From Sthenelais limicola (lineage: Eukaryota; Annelida; Polychaeta; Phyllodocida; Sigalionidae), in NCBI GenBank assembly GCA_942159475.1, contig OW804094.1:135332755-135396754 (forward strand): a DNA stretch of 64,000 nt, in the 5' to 3' direction. The notes below the pieces were generated by a model. That model ran no database searches. It saw nothing but the letters and a program-made list of their open reading frames with translations, and was not told where the DNA came from. Both the position numbers and the translations under genes were made by a program. Shown here piece after piece: positions 23,010-36,100 of this stretch (position 1 is its first letter; each line of letters begins with the position of its first letter).

Positions 23010-23290
23010 TGTCTGCTGTTACGATAAAACACATCTTACCGAATTTACTCATTAAATCTTTTAACCTATAGGACTGAATGTTGTTGTATGTTTATCCTCT
23101 TGATGTGATGGTTCTGTAGGTGGAGAGGGATTAAGAGTTTCTCTCTACAGGTTCAGTGACCTATCGATTTGGTTAGAACCTGAATTTCTATTTTGTTTAA
23201 ATAGCCAGAGTGGAGGTGGTTTATAACAATTTGAAGTCAAATCGGTCAAATGAAAACAGGGGCCGGTGGGCGATCATAAGTGAAACCACC
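23010..23290. repeat. HR-3 degenerate copy
   Basis: Recognisable by CATTGTCTGCTGTTACGATA and GTGGGCGATCATAAGTGAAA, with the middle replaced. Confidence 0.5.
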
Positions 23291-23396
23291 CAAGCAAAGG
23301 ATGTCAGCATGTCAACGAAATATTTGACAATATAGTGTGGTACTTACTGATATTAGGAAGGGATGTGAATGTATGATCAACTGATGTTTACCTATG

Positions 23397-23669
23397 CAGG
23401 GAGGTATATACAGAGGGAGTAGTCATGGCAGACTGATTCAAGCAGACCATGCGTGTCCTGTATATGGTGTAGCCACTGTATGCCAGGTGACACTGCAGAG
23501 CTGGTTTTCATAGTACTACCTAGCCCAGGTAGGTTCCATTGGCCTTTTCCACAACATAGGATAGACACGCTTGTCAGTTGGCGCTAGTAGTATTAGTGGC
23601 AGAACTACCAACTACTTGGTGGACATACATGAACCTCGCAACCACTCCCTCTGTATATACCTCCCTGGT
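23397..23669. repeat. Single hairpin element with CAGGGAGG ends
   Basis: GCAGGGAGGTATATACAGAG is matched near 23667 by its inverse (CTCTGTATATACCTCCCTGG). CAGGG..CCCTG ends recall hAT elements. A degenerate flank duplication (ACCTATG / GTCTATG) is possible. Confidence 0.6.
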
Positions 23670-24482
23670 CTATGTAATAATTGTTGAGGTTATGCTATCG
23701 AGTTGATAAGAAATAACATGGTGTAGTCATAGTTTTGAATTTGACTGGTTCAATAGGAAGAACCTCACGGTTTCGTGTATGATTTGGGCACCGCATGAAA
23801 ACTTCCCTGAGGGATAGTGTGTCTTTTATAACAATTGTTTAAAGTTGTTTATTTGCCTGAAATGAAATAAAAAAACAAAAAATCAAAAACAAATTCCTGC
23901 ATCAGAAGCATCATGGTCAAATTCTGTACAATATTGATTACATGACTTGCAGCTTTAACATAGAATAAACAAAATAACTCAATAATATGGATTTTCTAGG
24001 AATTTTATTGTCACACTTTGATATTGTGTTTAACTGACTACTGTACAGCGAGTAGCAAACCTTCTATGAAGCGGTGTGTCATATATAATATGTATGTATC
24101 CACAGAATTAACCCTTAAGGGGAATACTTACAGGGCTACAGTCAGGATACCTAGTATGCTGCTCTACAGTTGTACAAAACTAACAGGGAGAATGTCAGAG
24201 ACAGGGTAAAACACTAGGAGGCCGTTCACATTAGTTTCACTCATGCTAGAATTATTTAAATAACCATTGAATATTTAAATAATCGTTAAATATCATTCTG
24301 GGCTTTAATTAAATCATTGTTTTTAGTCGAGTATGGTTTATTAATGAATCAAAATGATCTTGCTAAAAGAGTAGAGAAACGAGGAACGATTGTGAATCTC
24401 AATTATTGTCTTATTCCCACAAGTATAGGCTGGGTGCCAAGCTATGTACATATCAGCTGTGGCTTGAAATGCTATGAGTTAA

Positions 24483-24672
24483 GGGGGTGTTGCACTGGTC
24501 CGATGGAGGCTGCGACGGATGCTTATATCGTCGGAGCATGCGTTGGGCAGAATCAAACTAGTTTGATTTGACCCCAATGAAACTCCGACAGCAGGAATCA
24601 ACGTCATGAATTCGTCGGAGCATAATCAATCGGTTGCTAATCGGAGCAGGGGTGCTACACTAGCCCCCAACT
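24483..24672. repeat. Possible hairpin element
   Basis: GGGGGTGTTGCACTGGTCCG near the left is roughly inverted by AGGGGTGCTACACTAGCCCC near the right; internal CGTCGGAGCATG recurs as CGTCGGAGCATA. Confidence 0.4.
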
Positions 24673-24730
24673 TGCGAGTATTGTCAGACAACAGTGGATC
24701 GCCCCCTTAATATACATGTACATGCAGTGT

Positions 24731-24973
24731 ATATGGGTGAAATCGCCAGAGATTGTACACTTCGCCTTCTTCAATCCTCGCAAATAACTCAAATTTATGA
24801 CAAAAACAATGCTCAAAATTGGTTCAACATAGCCCAACAAATTATTTAAATCAAGGCAATATCAAATATATTTAGATATACTTAGTATTGACCATTCTTT
24901 AGTCTAATTTAGCAGAATTTACTAAATATGTAGATCTGCCGATTGTACATTTTTTGAAGATCTGACCTATATT
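24731..24973. repeat. HR-2 copy
   Basis: TATGGGTGAAATCGCCAG to GAAGATCTGACCTATA. Confidence 0.78.
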
Positions 24974-25353
24974 TCACTCATGCCCATTACAACAAAAAGG
25001 GAACTCGGTGAAATTTAGCTGGAGTTAGGACACACCCGTAAACAGGATATATAATATATAGTATAGCCCTTTTTAAGGCTATATATTTTTACATTGCTAC
25101 ACACGTTGTATGAAAGGATAGTTCAACCAAAGCCGGACTATTATGTTGATTATTGTCTTTGGCCAGGAAATACCATTGAGAAAATAACCATAACAAGCCA
25201 AGAATCTACAGAATAAATACAGAATGAATGTTACGTTATGGTATCGTTCATTCTGCCTTGACTCAAAATATTTCATTGTTTGCAAAGATCACATTTAATC
25301 GAGATATGTCGATGGTCTACCTTTCAACAGAAAACTAATAAAAAGATCGCGTT

Positions 25354-25744
25354 ATATGTGATGTGTAACAGGAAAATGAGCCACAAGTCTTAAACCTTTT
25401 TTTTTGAAAGATGGAAGATGGAAAGATGACATCAAGCCGATTCCAATGATAATAAACACTAGGTCATCGAATAGTTATTTCTATATTTTATGTTTGATAT
25501 TTCTATTTTTGATATAAAAGCTCTGTAATATTTCTGGGTGAACATTAACAAGTAAAGCAGCTTAATATACTCTTTACAATGGCATTTAGATATGCATTGA
25601 TATATTTAATACAGTCTTAAAATTCGGTACGCGTATTTATGTTACGAATAGCGTTATGCACCCCAAAGCTATCTTGTGAATAAAATACTTTGAAAAATAT
25701 CAATTTAGCGACTTGTGACTCATATTTCTATAACAAAGGACATA
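25354..25744. repeat. HR-1 copy
   Basis: TATGTGATGTGTAACAGG left end; right end degenerate (CTATAACAAAGGACATA). Confidence 0.75.
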
Positions 25745-26305
25745 TTAATAATGGCCTAAAATGTTACAAGTCCGCTCTACACTTGGTTGACTGAATGTCA
25801 AAGATGGATACACCCTAACTCTTTATTCGGCTCTTGGATTCACACTACTCTACACCATAACATGTAATTATATTACACAATATATAAATACATTTTCACC
25901 ATAGATTGGGTATTTTTAATAAGACATAAACACTACTTAGTAGGATCAAAACCCTTTCTTCTTTCATGAAGAAAAGAGAACTCCATTCAAATGCATATTC
26001 TATATGATAGATTGGTTGACTGGCCGAGTCGGGTAGTCATGAAATCCTGCAAAAATCCTCACCCATAGAAAAAGAAACCCAAAGAAACTTTGCCTACTTT
26101 CTATAACAATTATCAACGGCCTATGTCATTCTATTTTCCATTTTTGTAAATGAGCCACAGTTGAATCATAACATTGCAAATACAACACTCAATATGCTTA
26201 GTCATGGCATTGGTGGATACCAAAAACTTTCATGAATGTCATGGTTGTTTCCTTTGCATCAGACTTGTCAACGCAACAATCAGCCTATACATTGGACATG
26301 CATTC

Positions 26306-26498
26306 TAGGCCCACAGTTGAGAGAGTCCCTTCAAACGAAGGGAGCGCCTCTCGCCTCAAACCGCCATTATAATTTCATTAAGACCCCATAATGTCATTAT
26401 TTTCCCATTAGAACGCCGAGTCCGAAACCGATTAGCGAAGTAGGCGTCTAATCACTGACATACCATTCTTATCTGATCTGAGGGTTTGGGCCTAGACT
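26306..26498. repeat. HR-7 repeat (family description)
   Basis: HR-7 is about 190-210 bp. One end reads TAGGCCCAAAGTTGAGAGAG, the other GAGGGTTTGGGCCTAGAC, with ACTCTCTC..GAGGCGAGAGG and runs of TTATAATGGCATTTTGCGGT between. The outermost TAGGCCCAAA/TTTGGGCCTA is an inverted repeat. Confidence 0.68.
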
Positions 26499-27090
26499 GC
26501 GTGCACCATTTCGGAATTTATATCTCTGATGTTTTAGGAAAAGCTGGGGATAATCTGGTCATCACCCGATTGGTAGATAGTAGAGTGTCCAATCCTTGTT
26601 TCCACTGAACAATGAGGGACTTATGGTGGGAAATGGGGTAATATTAATATATTGGAAATGACATCAATGTTGTCAACGACCCTTTAATGGAAATGGAAAC
26701 TTTGCATAGCAGTATTTTTGTCTAACTCAAGTGCTTAACGTAGCCTGATATTAACGAAGTCATCCAGTATACATACGTGATGCTTCCAGCTATTTCAACA
26801 ACGTTAAATTAGATATTTAAAAGATGTCGATGCAATCTCTATGATCATTGGAAATTTATGGCAAACTTCGAAACATACAAAAGGATATATAGATATAAAG
26901 ACATCCCGAATAATAAGCCTTGTATGAGTAGAGGACCATTGAGAGGGAACTAAGAGGGTCTGATCTTGTAATCGTGGAATTAGAAGTCTGGAATTAGTAT
27001 TATCGGGCTGGTGTCATTGTCATGGTATGTTTAAATGGGAAATATGAATCGATTTCACCAATTTTAAAGGTGGTAGTTTTGATTAGTATA

Positions 27091-27300
27091 GGGTGGTCTC
27101 CACTAGCTGCGGTAAGCTCTGCGGTAAGCCTTGCGATGGTTTGTGCTGGTTCTGTAGGTTGAGAGGAATGATGAGGTCCTGCCTACATGGTTCGCTGGCC
27201 ATGTAGGCAGGACCTCGCTACTTCTCACCAACACAGCACCATTGCAAGACTTACCGCAGAGCTTACCGCAGAGCTTATCGCAGCCAGTAGAGACCACCCT
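27091..27300. repeat. HR-5 hairpin element (family description)
   Basis: HR-5 is about 190-210 bp with ends GGGTGGTCTCCACTGGCTGC and the reverse complement. Inside each arm GCGGTAAGCTCTGCGGTAAG is repeated, so the hairpin has internal short repeats. The loop is a second palindrome (GTCCTGCCTACATGG). Confidence 0.75.
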
Positions 27301-28183
27301 TAAAAGAACAATGAATGAGGGATTTCTGGGAATTAGGGTGACCGATCTCACTAGCCCCTCGATCCTACCCTTTTACTAATAACAACTGATTTAGGGAATG
27401 CTGATGGTGGTGGCAAGTCAATTCTTAACTCTTTCTTTGGCTGCACTTAGACGTTGCTGGTGTCTTGTTACTCATAGCTGTAATAAGAACAACGCACAAG
27501 GATTCCCTGACGACTCGATGAATGCTGATATGAATATCAATTACACAATATTCTGAACATTTTTGCAGGTCTATAAATTCCATTCCGAATGGTTATGTCT
27601 TGCAACAAGAACATCCAAGTTATTCTACCAGAAAATCATATATTTTTTGTGGCCCTAATATATATGTTTCAAGAAATGTGGAGGATCTTAAAATCATATT
27701 CGTCAGTCTGGCAATCAATACAAATGTGGTAAATTTCATCAGCATGCTAAGCATCTCTTAAAAGATAAAATAATCTAACATGTGGATAGTTGTATTTCTT
27801 AGCCATGAAATGAAATCTTTGTCTATCCACCAGGAAAGGGTTGCTAAAATGTTGCTTGACATTGTTATGGCAATTGCGTGAAAAAACAATAAACAAAAGC
27901 TGACATGTATACAATAATTATGACAATACAATGTATGTTTTTGTAAATGGTGCGGAACCTTGCAATAATTATACCACCCTCTGGTTCACAAATTCGTTCT
28001 GGTCTTGCCAGTCGGATCTCATGAGAAATTAATACGATATCTTCAACATGATCTCGTTGCATTCAAAGGGAAATCATAATCATAATTTCCCAATCACCCC
28101 TCTTGGATACATGTATATTGTATAGCTATGTAGTGTACATTGGCAAAGAAGGTACATATATCTATAAAGGAGATGATACATTC

Positions 28184-28588
28184 GATTTGCGCTGTGTTTC
28201 AGGTAAATGAGTCACAAGTCGAAAAATTGATATTTTTCGAAGTATTTTATTTACAGAATCTCTTTTTACGAATGTTCTCATCTTTAGGTTATCTAATGCT
28301 GAGTCGTATGAATATGTGTACTAAATTTCAAGACTGTGTATTAAATATATCCATCCATTTCTAAGCTCAATCTATAGAGTATATTCAGCTACTTTACTAG
28401 TAACTGTCCACCCAAAGATATAGCAAACTTTTTTTCCGAAAATATCAACTTAAAATATAGAAACACTTATTGGATATGCTAGTGTTTATCACCATTAGAA
28501 TCGGCTTGATCTCATCTGTTTAAATATGATGAAATCTCAAAATCCATTTTTGCGACTTGTGACTCATTTCTGTTTAACACATCACATT
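28184..28588. repeat. HR-1 copy
   Basis: Inverse core orientation; right end TTTAACACATCACA intact, left end eroded. Confidence 0.7.
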
Positions 28589-28927
28589 TAGGTAAATTAA
28601 CCCTTATCCTTCCTCCGCAGGACTTAGGGATATGTCACGAGACATGGCCTGGCCCTTGATATACTGCACAAAAGTAGAACCCAGTACGACAGTACATTGT
28701 CGTAGTGTTCCCTTGCGTATCTGCTCACCCGATTGGTAGATAGTAGAAGAGTTACTCATAGAAACTAACTCATAGAATGGAACAGAGTATACTTTACATG
28801 TGCAAGATTGTTTTTTCAACATTGTTTTAGCAGCACTACTTCAGTTCATATAACTGTTCTTCCAGTAGCGGGGAGGAGGTGAAATTGCAATCATATCCAG
28901 TTATCTCACCAATAATTGGCAATCAAA

Positions 28928-29263
28928 CTAGGTATATGGATATATATTATATAAATCATTGATTGTTCCCGCTGATTTTTGAGCTAGGAGAAAGAGATTA
29001 GACCAGTGAGTGGGGTGTAAGCAAACCATCCTTCTGTATGTACCAACTTTAACCTGGTAAACAAAGACTCGATTGGTGAGATATGTAAGAACCATAACAG
29101 GGTGCCAACTCTGAACTCTGACATTACGTGCTTTGACACAAAACACCAAATTTGCTCCTACTCTAAATAGAGCGAAAATGGATCCCCTTTTCACCAATAT
29201 ACTCAACGGGGCCCTCCCTAACAAGCAAGCCAAAAGTAAAAGGAAAATTACTAAAATCCACAT
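28928..29263 (-). other. Unassigned 111-codon open frame
   Basis: Opens with a hydrophobic run (MWILVIFLLLLACLLG) like a signal peptide or membrane anchor. It is unusually long for non-repeat DNA here and does not overlap the repeat families described. No family recognised, no clear splice structure. It lies beyond the 3' end of NDRG on the same strand. It may be chance or a decayed gene. Confidence 0.2.
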
Positions 29264-29626
29264 TATAGGTCTCTAAACGGCAAACAGAAATCATATCTAC
29301 ATGGCGGATCTGGATCAGTACAGATCTAAAGGGTAAAAAATAGTCAAAAACTAAAAAATAGTCTCTTAATCATTATTATACGAAACCTGTCACCCTCGGA
29401 CAAACCACCTGAATTTTTCCACTATGCAAGCTTTCGCTCGTTCACACAAAAAGTGAATTTAACATTATATTTCAGTGTTTTTTTCTAACTTCCTTTTTTA
29501 TATAATCGGACTATACACATACCTCTATATATAAACAAAAGTTGTAGCACAAAGCAATAGATCCCTTTCAGACATTCAACTTTACCGTTATATGATACAA
29601 ACATTATTAGGCTTCCAAAAGATTAC

Positions 29627-29632
29627 TTTATT
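29627..29632 (-). terminator. Candidate polyadenylation signal for NDRG
   Basis: AATAAA on the minus strand about 440 bp past the NDRG stop. It is plausible by position only. Confidence 0.35.
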
Positions 29633-30074
29633 GTTGTAGCCAGCGTTCCTGCTACATCTTAAACAATATCAATCCTTTCATGTTTCTTGTTCCCCTGGAG
29701 CAATGCAGTAGTAGCTCATCGTCCAGAACGAACACAGCTAAGCGGCATTTTATATATATATACTTTGGCCAATAGTATACCATGTTTTTATCGTGTTGAC
29801 AATCGGACGACCAAGGGATAACAGTGCTTCATTGATTAAAAGAAAAGCCACACACTTCTTCTCCTTCTTTAAGAAATCAAATAAAAAATCATTCTTCCAG
29901 GCCTGCAATTAAAATCACTGTATCGCGAGGAGCAGGAGGAGGGCTGGGTCTGTGACGATTCTAGAGCTTCTTTCGTCGACGTAGAAATGTGCCAAGTTGT
30001 CATATGATGCGCTGCCGGAAGTCGGTCACTTTCGTCAATGATGATGATTGGTAGATGGCTCTGTAGAGGGCGCT

Positions 30075-30113
30075 TCAGTTAGCCACGGTGACTGATGGTT
30101 TGTTGGAGTCTTC
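30075..30113 (-). CDS. NDRG: NDRG terminal exon
   Basis: Encodes EDSNKPSVTVAN and the TGA stop at 30077-30075, after a TTTGCAG acceptor. Phase 0 agrees with the upstream donor. Confidence 0.88.
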   Translation of the reverse strand, partial: EDSNKPSVTVAN

Positions 30114-33100
30114 CTGCAAACGGAAGGGAAAAGTTAAAAGTTAAATGAGACTCACTTGTAAAAGTTACTGTTTCACTAGAAGTTTTAAAATAATTAAAAT
30201 ATTTTAATTGCGTACAGTTTCGTGAATTCTCATGCTACACTAATAACAAAAATCAAGTTACAAACATGACAAGAAGACAAATAAGTACTCATACTATTAT
30301 ATTACTCTTTTGATCGGTATTAAATTACTACTATCATTTCTTAATCGTTTTAAATCTTTTGGACACTTTGTTGGGACTATCCTATCACAACATAAAGTGT
30401 TCGTACAGGTCTTTGTAAATAACTAGACCTTGGTTATGTACATTTCTGACCATGTTCGGGTGGTAATTATATTTTTACCTCTTATGTTTATGAATGACTT
30501 CTATAGTTGGATGAGGATAGATGGCAGTGAAATAAACTTTCTACTTTTATTTTGTCTCATGTAATTGAGACTTCATGACATTGTCAAGACAAATACAATG
30601 GATCTTTAGTTCTTTTCCACCCAATCTTTTAATCGAAGTTTTCAAGGGAACATACAATAAGAGCAAACGTTAATTAATTATTCTATATTGATGTAGCATA
30701 CAGTTATCTGAAGCCGTTAGCTGCGATTGTCCCTGAATCAAGAGACATAAATACCATATTTTAAACTTTGATTTTAAAGTTAAAACATATTATCACAAAA
30801 AATAATCCACCTAAACATGAAATTACAGGAATTGGCCGAGGGCATAGAACTGCATGGCAGATCTCCCCGAAAGATGGACAAAATCACATTAGGAATCGTG
30901 CACACACATTTTGCCTCACGAAACGATAATTCCATCTACTAAATTACAAACAATTATTTCGTGTTAGTAATTGATCTCAACACGTAAAAGCGGACTCCAC
31001 TGTGAGGGCCTGTCCATTCCTAAAGTACATAGGTCTTGATTCGTTATAAACCTCCATTGTCCTATTTGGTATTCATGAGCCCATTTATCGCCCAGCCCTG
31101 CCCAATGGCCTGGTCTATAGCGGCTAGTGCGGACACATCTACAGTCCCAATCACTGGTTGAATGGGCTGTTAGTTTATTTAAAGCTGCACTCTCAGCTAA
31201 CGTTGGTAAAAACTAAATATTGTCTACATTTTCTTCCATTCTTTTCCAACCCACCTAAAAGTAATTTGACCAACATTTTGGAGGATTCTGGGCATAAACA
31301 ATGTTCTTATTCAAGTTTGGAGGACCCACCCGAATCCTTTCTTATGATGACTTCCCCATTATCGCTCGATCACTGGCTGCTGTTTTTGCTTGACCGATTC
31401 TACCTCAAATTCTTGTAGAAACACATACTAGCAGCAGAATATAGACTAATTCAGTCCTGTAAGTCTTAACATGAGAGTTTGGTAAGGTTATTTTTACATT
31501 ACATCTGGGAATACAGCTTTTAGATTAGTTTATTCAGCGACAGCATTACAACAGGTAACAGCATGTAGATTGTCATCTAATTTAAGCTCAAATAAAATTC
31601 TATAAAAGAATAATTAGACGGACCACTCGAGTTCCAAACCCATAGCTCAGATAAGAATGGTATGTCAGCCTACTTTACTAATTGGTTTCCTAGCCTAAGA
31701 CTTGGCGTTTTAATGGGAATATAATGACATTTTGCAGTCTCAATGGAATTATAATGGCACGTTGCGGTTTGAGGCGCAAGGCTTTCCCTTCGTTTGAAGG
31801 GACTCTCTCAACTTTGGGCCTAGACTCGGACGTTAGTAAGCAGTCTAGTAGCTTATGCCAAATTCAGGACCTCGATCAGGATTTTGATAAGCAAGGGTTA
31901 TCAACAAGACCGAGTGGACCGACCAGCCTAACCACAATTATGTGTGGCATCAGTGAGCCCTCACACACACACATCAAAATAACAAAAAAACACATACAGT
32001 TTAGCTTCTAGAGCCCTATTCTCTGAAACTTGAGCAATTTGTGGTGAAGTGAAAATTAATTTATATGCATTTGGTCGTTCAGAGGGTCAGGGAGAATTGA
32101 GATCGGTATCACTGCTTTGGGGATGAAGCCAGGACTGTAAGTGAAAAACCTACCTTAGGGGCAGTTGGAGGGCTGCCCGAGATGGGACTGCAGGTCTGCT
32201 CTCCAGAACCGCCTGACATGGAACGTGTGCGCAACTTCGGGAGGTCGTATTCCTCCATTGACATGGAGCGGAGGCGAGCGGCCTTCTGAACATGCTGCAT
32301 GGGCACAGAGGACACTGGAACACGCACAAGCACATATCTTAATAATACATGATAAATGCATCATGAGAATTCATGAGAATCGGCTTAGTTGACAAGGCCC
32401 TTTACATGCATCTTGACTTACAACATCGCCCTGCTTCTCTACCGACCCTGACCCCACCCTGAGATAATTTGATCAGTGGATTTAGGCTTTAGAAAATAAA
32501 TAATACTATTATGAGGTTTGTATCTACTCACCAAGTCCTAGGCCCTGTAGGAAGTACTGGAAGCACTCCACAAGCTTTTCCGGCTGTGGTAAAATGAAAA
32601 AATGGAAATTTTGAAATGGGAGTATATATTCGGTAACCAAGTTGGTGAGGAAAACAACAATTTTGTATAAATTCATAACATTTTATCGGAGGTTTAATTC
32701 AATTCACAAAAATTCTTCATTTATTTTTATTTTTTTTTAAACTTTTATTGACAAAATTTCACATTTGTGATGCGTTTCAATTGTCAAGATGTCATTGCTG
32801 ATGTTATTGAATTTGGTTGGTCATCTCTGGTAGCTCTTCCGGTGATTGCTATTCCTTTTAGAACTTCGAGTTGAGTTGCAAAATAAACTAAACTATTGTT
32901 CATACCCCACAAAGTATTATATCCTTTGTTATCGGGTTTTGCCCTTTCGGTAATATCTCCTGAATACTTCAACTCTTCACAATAAATAGTGGCCGGGTAA
33001 TGCGATTACTTTCATTTAAATTTTAATGTGATCAGAGCACCATCAAATCTGTGAAAACATGTTCCGTTGATACAATATGAATCCATCACAATAATTTTGA

Positions 33101-36100
33101 TAATCTGAGAAAATATACCCAGGGAACATTGTAGTAATGGTAATATTCTCAGAGTGCTGGTTGAAAATAATCACCGATTTACAGAATCATAAAGAACAGA
33201 GTATAATACCCTACAGTACAGGTGAATGATATCCATTCAGTGGTATACTAAAGGTTAGGTTAGGAGAATAATGTACTTGTACACAATGCTTTTGACTGAA
33301 TACAAATCTTAAATACAAATACGTATTGTGTTTGGGAGGGCGTTACCAAGTTCTTATGCTCAAAAAACAGATTATAACAAATTTAGATGTATTGGAGAAA
33401 TGAAACAAAATATTTACCAGAAGGTATTGTTCAACTCGTTTAAATTTACTTTATTGGTTTTTTCTATTGATAGTTTTTGGTATTTTACAACAATAAATAT
33501 TAGTACCAGCCTAGAACAAGTTACGTGGAATGAAAGCCCTTGTTGATAAGAATGAAATGCCACTAATATCATTAAGATCCAATACATATTATTGATGATA
33601 GGACAGGAAATATGATGTTCAAGCAAAACAGCACACTTGCAAAAACTGACCCATTGTCTTTTGCTAACTACTAATGGAAAAAAGAGGTAGCCTCTGCTGT
33701 AGCAGTCCTTCCAACTGCTCTTTTACTCTATTTCTACCGCAGCATATATATAATTTGATATATCATTTTTAGGAATATTATATAACCTTGATCCACATTA
33801 CTATGTAAGACTTGAATAAGTTAACAGGATAACTTATTCAAGTCTTACATAGTAATGTGGATCAAGGTTATATAATATTCCTAAAAATGATATTCAAGAT
33901 TTCATACAGATCAGCGACGATGATCAGACTTTAGAACATGGGGTAGACTACCTGTACACCAATATCAAAAGTAGATAGCCCATCTAATCCAACAAATACC
34001 TGCCAGTGGACGATGTTCACACGTTGTACATGGACATAAGGGACACACATATACTTGTCTTCACCTTAGTGAACCTATAGCTACTGCATCCCATTGCGGT
34101 CCCGTAGCTAACTAGTCATTTTGTATCACCTTCTCTCCCTAACTTTATCTAATTTTATTATAAGGGACCCTCTGGAAGAGCTCTGGCTACCAAAGAAGTG
34201 GGCCGTTCCTTTTTTGCGGTGTAAACTGTTATATCTTTATTAAAATGCTATGTGCAGAATCCGGAAATAAACAATATACATAATAACACATGCACACTGC
34301 TGTACATACAAACTTATATAATAGACATTTTAGAGATGAACTAGTCTTTGGATACAGTACAGGATGTTAGTTTCATCTAAACTAAGTTTAAGAGTTTCAT
34401 AGCCTATTTGTCTCCTACTGCACGAAACAATGCAGAACTGCCAGCTGATTGTGCAGTTTTGAAAAATAAACACCTCAAAATTGTTTCTCCGATAAAATAA
34501 AAAGAAAAGATAAGTTATAAATAGAGAAATGATGAGTTAGAACCTGTTGCCAGTGCAAATATATACTAATCAATCATACAATGTATAGTGTTTGTAAAAG
34601 TGTATTCAGAGTAAAAACTGACACCTACATCACATACAAGAAAGAGCAAAAGTGCAACATTACCTTTTCTTCTAGCACGTTTGCGATGCCATTAACCTCA
34701 ATGAATTCCACTTTAGTCTTATCATTTGTGTGTTTGACGATGGCCTGATGAAGCATATGCGTTGTGTTCTTGAACACAGACTTGGCCCCAGTAATCAACA
34801 ACACAGGAACCAGTCTGTTGAGAGCAATCAGAAAATAGTATTTAACAAGTTATAAAACAAATAATATAAAGCTCATTAAGATCATCTCACATGAGAACAG
34901 AATGTGATATCCTATTGATGTAGCACCTTTATAGGAGGTTATACGGTAATCAGACGAACAGTAGTCAGTCTATTGGGCAGAGGTGGAGTGAGTGAGATTG
35001 GTTGCTTTACGCCCTTATCAACACATTTAATATGGTTATATCAAGGGCGGGAGAGCTGAGAGGGAGTGAGTGAGATTGGTTGCTTTACGCTCTTATCAAC
35101 ACATTTAATATGGTTATATCAAGGACGGGAGAGCTGAGAGGGAGTGAGTGAGATTGGTTGCTTTACGCCCTTATCAACACATTTAATATGGTTATATCAA
35201 GGGCGGGAGAGCTGAGAGGGAGGCAGTTTATGATCATACCCAGGAGATAGAGATAGAGAAGAAGGGAGAGAGAGACAGAGAAAAGAGACAGAGAAAAGAG
35301 ACAGAAAGGGAGTAGTATCAGTAGTACCAGTGATGCGTTACATAAAATTGAGTCACGAGTGGCAAAATTATTATTTTTCAAAGTGTTTTATTCACAGAAT
35401 TTCTTTGTTGTTCCATTCCTCAAGATCCATTGCTATATGGGATGTGTTATATTATAGCAATGAGCCATAAGTCGCCAAAAAATGGGCTTTGAGATACCAT
35501 CATATTCCAAAAGATGAGATCAAGCAGATTCCAAAGATGGTAAACATAAGGATATCTAATTAGTATTTCTATACTTTGTTTATGCATGGAAAAATGTTAG
35601 CAATATTTCTAAATGGTCAATAACTAGTAAAGTAGTTAAATATACTCCCTAGGATAACCTCAGATATGGATAAATACATTCAATATACAGCCTTAAAATT
35701 TGGTACATTTATTCATACTACTAGCAGCACTCAACACCCCAAAACTGAAAACATCTGAGAAATACAATTTTTGTTAGACTCGTGACTCATTTTTCTGTAA
35801 CACATCACATACATGTATCCGAGGGAGGATATTAAAAGATGGAGAATACATCGCCAGTGGCTCTCCAGTGGCAGGTGCTTCTCCCTTAAGACCCGGATAA
35901 TTGTTATATGCCGTGAGATAAGCAGCTTTATTAGCGCATGTGTAAATGGGTTTCTTGCACGTGACCATAAAAGCCCGATCAGTCTGTTTATCGATATATC
36001 AGGAGGAGCCAGAGAGGTAATACGCCTCAAGTGCAGATGGGTTAAAGTTATACTCTCAGCTTTTATGACCAAAACAAATCCTAACAAATTTACTCATATT

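Larger units (their letters stand above)
14200..29620. other. Convergent intergenic region between G-alpha and NDRG
   Basis: Besides the listed repeats and the LINE fragment I see no conserved coding motif on either strand. Parts such as 25750-26300, 26500-27090 and 27310-28180 show no recognisable feature. Distal 3' UTR sequence of both genes may extend into its ends. Confidence 0.6.
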
